From Stenotrophomonas sp. VV52 (GTDB lineage Bacteria > Pseudomonadota > Gammaproteobacteria > Xanthomonadales > Xanthomonadaceae), in assembly GCF_002893095.1 (NCBI RefSeq), contig NZ_PKQQ01000018.1, positions 1 to 53,668 of the forward strand: a DNA stretch of 53,668 nucleotides. Reading direction: 5' to 3'. Numbering within the stretch: the stretch's first letter is position 1; every line of letters starts with the position of its first letter. The notes beneath the pieces are model-generated. The model was not told the DNA's origin and did not search any database. It saw only the letters and a program-made list of their open reading frames with translations. Of the stretch, positions 51,801 to 53,668 are shown piece after piece. The position numbers were made by a program, and so were the translations under genes.

Positions 51801-51907
51801 CCACATTCGATGCGGCCAGCCGCGAACTTGATGCGTTTCTTTTTGACGAAGCCCTTGAACGTCTCAGCATCATTCAGCCTCCGGACGAGGCCAGACCTGC
51901 AGAATGA
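48824..51907 (+). CDS. Hybrid histidine kinase: PAS-PAS-HisKA-HATPase-REC-REC-HPt
   Basis: 1027 residues from a GTG at 48824 preceded by GGAG. The frame is open upstream, but that stretch overlaps the previous gene. Two PAS-like domains (about 15-135 and 145-275) precede the phosphoacceptor H294 ([20 protein letters not shown]), the ATPase domain (N411 box; [19 protein letters not shown]), receivers with D585 and D732, and an HPt domain with H881 ([13 protein letters not shown]). No membrane span is visible, so it is probably a cytosolic sensor. It forms an operon with the HD-GYP regulator. Confidence 0.93.
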   Translation: [1027 protein letters not shown]

Positions 51908-52019
51908 AAATTGCCGTTCCCGACATCCAGATCCTGACCACATGGAAGTAATGTGCGCGGCACCGCGCCCTTGTTTTCAAGCGCTTGTTTGCACTTTCGA
52001 CGCCATGCACAGCACAAGT

Positions 52020-52049
52020 TTGAGTTGATGCATGGAATTCTCGGATATT
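52020..52049 (+). promoter_or_regulatory. Candidate promoter of the toxin-antitoxin-like module
   Basis: TTGAGT (52020-52025) and GATATT (52044-52049) are 18 bases apart, about 29 bases before the first start codon. CCATGCAC (52003-52010), GATGCATGG (52027-52035) and GTGCATGG (52074-52081) form related inverted and direct repeats around it, a layout expected for an autoregulated module. GAGG (52062-52065) may be the ribosome site. Confidence 0.45.
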
Positions 52050-52077
52050 GCAGGATTGCTTGAGGTACGCTCCGTGC

Positions 52078-52287
52078 ATGGTCACTCGAAAATCCAGTCC
52101 TCAGGTCTCGACCGACGCAGATCCAGACTTGCCTCCTGCAGCCATGTCGCTTGCCGAACTACTCACGGTGAGCGATGAGGAAAGGATCCGCAGGATGTAC
52201 GACCTTACGCCGGAGCAATCATTGGCCATAATGCGTAAAGCTGGCCTTCTCAATCGCTCCGGCAAGCTCAAACGCTGCTACCGGTGA
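52078..52287 (+). CDS. Putative antitoxin, 69 residues
   Basis: Start taken at MVTRKSSPQVSTDADPDLPP; an ATG at 52048 in frame would add ten residues and one at 52144 would remove 22. The protein has a polar N-terminus, a short helical block (SLAELLTVSDEERIRRMYDL) and a compact C-terminus (TPEQSLAIMRKAGLLNRSGK) ending LKRCYR. I recognise no DNA-binding fold with confidence. The antitoxin role is inferred from its small size, its position before an ART-like gene and the GTGA overlap with that gene. GC content is well below the window average. Confidence 0.6.
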   Translation: MVTRKSSPQVSTDADPDLPPAAMSLAELLTVSDEERIRRMYDLTPEQSLAIMRKAGLLNRSGKLKRCYR

Positions 52288-52985
52288 GCACAAGCAACCT
52301 CCAAATCGGTTATCACGGCTGCGACATCTCAGTGAGAGATGGACTGATCTCGGGAGCACTTGCTCCGGAGCAAAGTAATAATCAGTACGATTGGCTGGGC
52401 CCGGGTTTCTATCTCTTTGAAGGAGACCAGGACCGAGCACTTGCGTTCGCTCAAGCAGCGGCCAGCCAGCCATTCCGAAGGCTCACCGCAAAGCCAATAT
52501 TCACCCCGGCGGTCGTCGCCTGCGTTTATAGCGTCCCTCGGTGCCTGGATATGACTACTGGGGCCGGCCGCCTGGAATATGAGAACGCTTACCTGAGTCT
52601 TCAAGCTGCTCGACTACGCAGCGGGGAGCGGATACCGCTCAATCTGCAGGTGCATCCTCGTGACGACGAAGTGCTGCTCCGGGGACTGGATAGAGCGGTG
52701 CTCGAGTTCATTCACTCCCGATACGAGCTTACCGATGGCTTTGGATACTTTCAGGCCGTACGAGGTGCTTTCAGGCAAGGCCCGGAGCTGGCGCCACGTT
52801 CAGGATTCCATAGGGACAGCCATATCCAGATCGCTGTCAGGGATATGAGCTGCATCAAGGGATGGTTCCTGCCGCCCGGCACAAGGCAACTCTCGCACCA
52901 GGAACTCATGGCAGCCCAGGCAGCCTTGCGCTCAGCACGCGATGCCAATCCCAAAGCGCGGCTGCGATCAATGACAGAGCAGTAG
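52284..52985 (+). CDS. Putative ADP-ribosyltransferase-like toxin
   Basis: 233 residues from a GTG at 52284 that overlaps the upstream TGA. Three blocks look like an ART fold of the H-Y-[EDQ] type: IGYHGCD (H11), YDWLGPGFYLFE (Y43) and SHIQIAVRDMSCIKGWFLP (Q182). FGYFQAVRGAFRQGPELAP between them is also a block I recall from uncharacterised bacterial proteins. The role as an NAD-using toxin is inference. Two lines sampled across it (52321-52440) hold 64 G+C in 120 bases, against 40 in 60 for a line in the kinase gene, suggesting acquisition by transfer. Confidence 0.7.
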   Translation: MSTSNLQIGYHGCDISVRDGLISGALAPEQSNNQYDWLGPGFYLFEGDQDRALAFAQAAASQPFRRLTAKPIFTPAVVACVYSVPRCLDMTTGAGRLEYENAYLSLQAARLRSGERIPLNLQVHPRDDEVLLRGLDRAVLEFIHSRYELTDGFGYFQAVRGAFRQGPELAPRSGFHRDSHIQIAVRDMSCIKGWFLPPGTRQLSHQELMAAQAALRSARDANPKARLRSMTEQ

Positions 52986-53036
52986 ATTCACACAGTCTGG
53001 ACGACGGGCAGTGTGCCCGCCATCCAGCCGACCGGA

Positions 53037-53668
53037 TCACTCCACCGTAACGCTCTTCGCAAGATTACGCGGCTTGTCCACGTCCGTACCGCGTGCCAGC
53101 GCGGTGTGGTACGCCAGCAGCTGCACCGGGATGGTGTGCACCACCGGGCTGAGCACGCCAGCGTGGCGCGGGGTACGGATCACATGCACACCTTCCGACT
53201 CCACAAAGTGGCTGTCCTGGTCGGCGAACACGAACAATTCGCCGCCACGTGCGCGCACTTCCTGCATGTTGGACTTCACCTTCTCCAGCAGGCTGTCGTT
53301 GGGCGCGATCACCACCACCGGCATGTCTTCATCCACCAGCGCCAACGGACCGTGCTTCAGTTCGCCGGCCGGGTAGGCTTCGGCATGGATGTAGGTGATT
53401 TCCTTGAGCTTGAGCGCACCTTCCAGTGCGATCGGGTAATGCAGGCCACGGCCGAGGAACAGCGCGCTGTTCTTGCGCGCGAAACGCTCGGCCCAGGCCG
53501 CGATCTGCGGCTCCATGTTCAGCGCATGCTGCACGCTGCCCGGCAGGAAGCGCAGCTGTTCCAGGTACTCCGCTTCCTGCGCGGCATCGATGCGACCGTG
53601 CAGCTTGCCCAGCACCACGGTCAACTGGAACAGTGCCGCGAGCTGGGTGGTGAAGGCCTTGGTCGAGG
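53037..53668 (-). CDS. glmS: Glutamine-fructose-6-phosphate aminotransferase, C-terminal part
   Basis: About 210 C-terminal residues are present; the 5' part lies beyond the window. The isomerase SIS domain shows STKAFTTQLAALFQL at the edge, FLGRGLHYPIALEGALKLKE, the signature YIHAEAYPAGELKHGPLALV, and the invariant C-terminal tail RGTDVDKPRNLAKSVTVE. It makes glucosamine-6-phosphate, the first step to UDP-GlcNAc for peptidoglycan and LPS. It is convergent with the toxin-like gene; a small hairpin (53005-53020, GGGCA/TGCCC) lies between them. Confidence 0.97.
   Translation of the reverse strand, partial: STKAFTTQLAALFQLTVVLGKLHGRIDAAQEAEYLEQLRFLPGSVQHALNMEPQIAAWAERFARKNSALFLGRGLHYPIALEGALKLKEITYIHAEAYPAGELKHGPLALVDEDMPVVVIAPNDSLLEKVKSNMQEVRARGGELFVFADQDSHFVESEGVHVIRTPRHAGVLSPVVHTIPVQLLAYHTALARGTDVDKPRNLAKSVTVE

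Noticed and set aside
52219..52473. 84-codon minus-strand frame inside the toxin-antitoxin-like module
   Set aside because: Overlaps both proposed genes on the other strand and has no supporting features.
53005..53020. Terminator for glmS
   Set aside because: Only a 5-6 bp stem and no T-run; mentioned with glmS but not called.

Overview
The window is a high-GC (about two thirds G+C in sampled lines) gammaproteobacterial chromosome segment, most likely from Stenotrophomonas in the Xanthomonadaceae/Lysobacteraceae. Three things support this: a TetR gene divergent from an RND operon exactly as in smeT-smeDEF; short palindromes headed by GTAG that match the SMAG REP family described in S. maltophilia; and xanthomonad-like versions of hslV, yajQ and metN. 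It is mostly core genome. I see no rRNA, tRNA, CRISPR, insertion sequence or prophage.

Layout, left to right. 1-8342 (minus strand): the cell-elongation cluster mreB-mreC-mreD-mrdA(PBP2)-rodA, a 510-base gap, then mltB-rlpA, with repeated 4-base ATGA overlaps. 8617-14829: an adenosine/PfkB kinase, two lipoprotein genes (one an M1 aminopeptidase), ubiE, a cytosine-deaminase-like enzyme, a small hypothetical gene and a low-affinity iron permease homologue. 14832-21384: the smeDEF-like efflux operon, with its repressor smeT divergent across a pseudo-palindromic operator. 21572-28396 (minus): ptrB-lptM-dapF-DUF484-xerC-hslV-hslU. 28474-35816: a class I aminotransferase, a prolyl-oligopeptidase, a small membrane protein, a lipocalin, metNI without a visible metQ, and an EamA transporter. 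35895-42229: yajQ (c-di-GMP binding family)-DUF1415-SDR, oligopeptidase A, a cysteine-synthase-like PLP enzyme, and two VOC-fold genes including gloA. 42306-45048: a radical SAM protein coupled to a two-domain UdgX protein. 45116-51907: a CBS-pair protein, an EptA/MCR-like phosphoethanolamine transferase, and an HD-GYP response regulator with a large hybrid histidine kinase. 52078-52985: a low-GC two-gene module that looks like a toxin-antitoxin pair with an ADP-ribosyltransferase-like toxin. The window ends inside glmS.

Functional themes are envelope growth (MreBCD/RodA/PBP2 synthesis with MltB/RlpA hydrolases), envelope defence (SmeDEF, EptA, LptM), protein turnover (HslUV, PtrB, POP, OpdA, M1), and signalling through c-di-GMP (YajQ, HD-GYP).

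The best candidates for something new are the GTG-started ART-like toxin with its 69-residue partner, and the radical SAM + UdgX repair pair preceded by a long hairpin. The REP palindromes are also notable: one lies inside the mreC reading frame, and two others overlap the stop codons of udgX and smeT.
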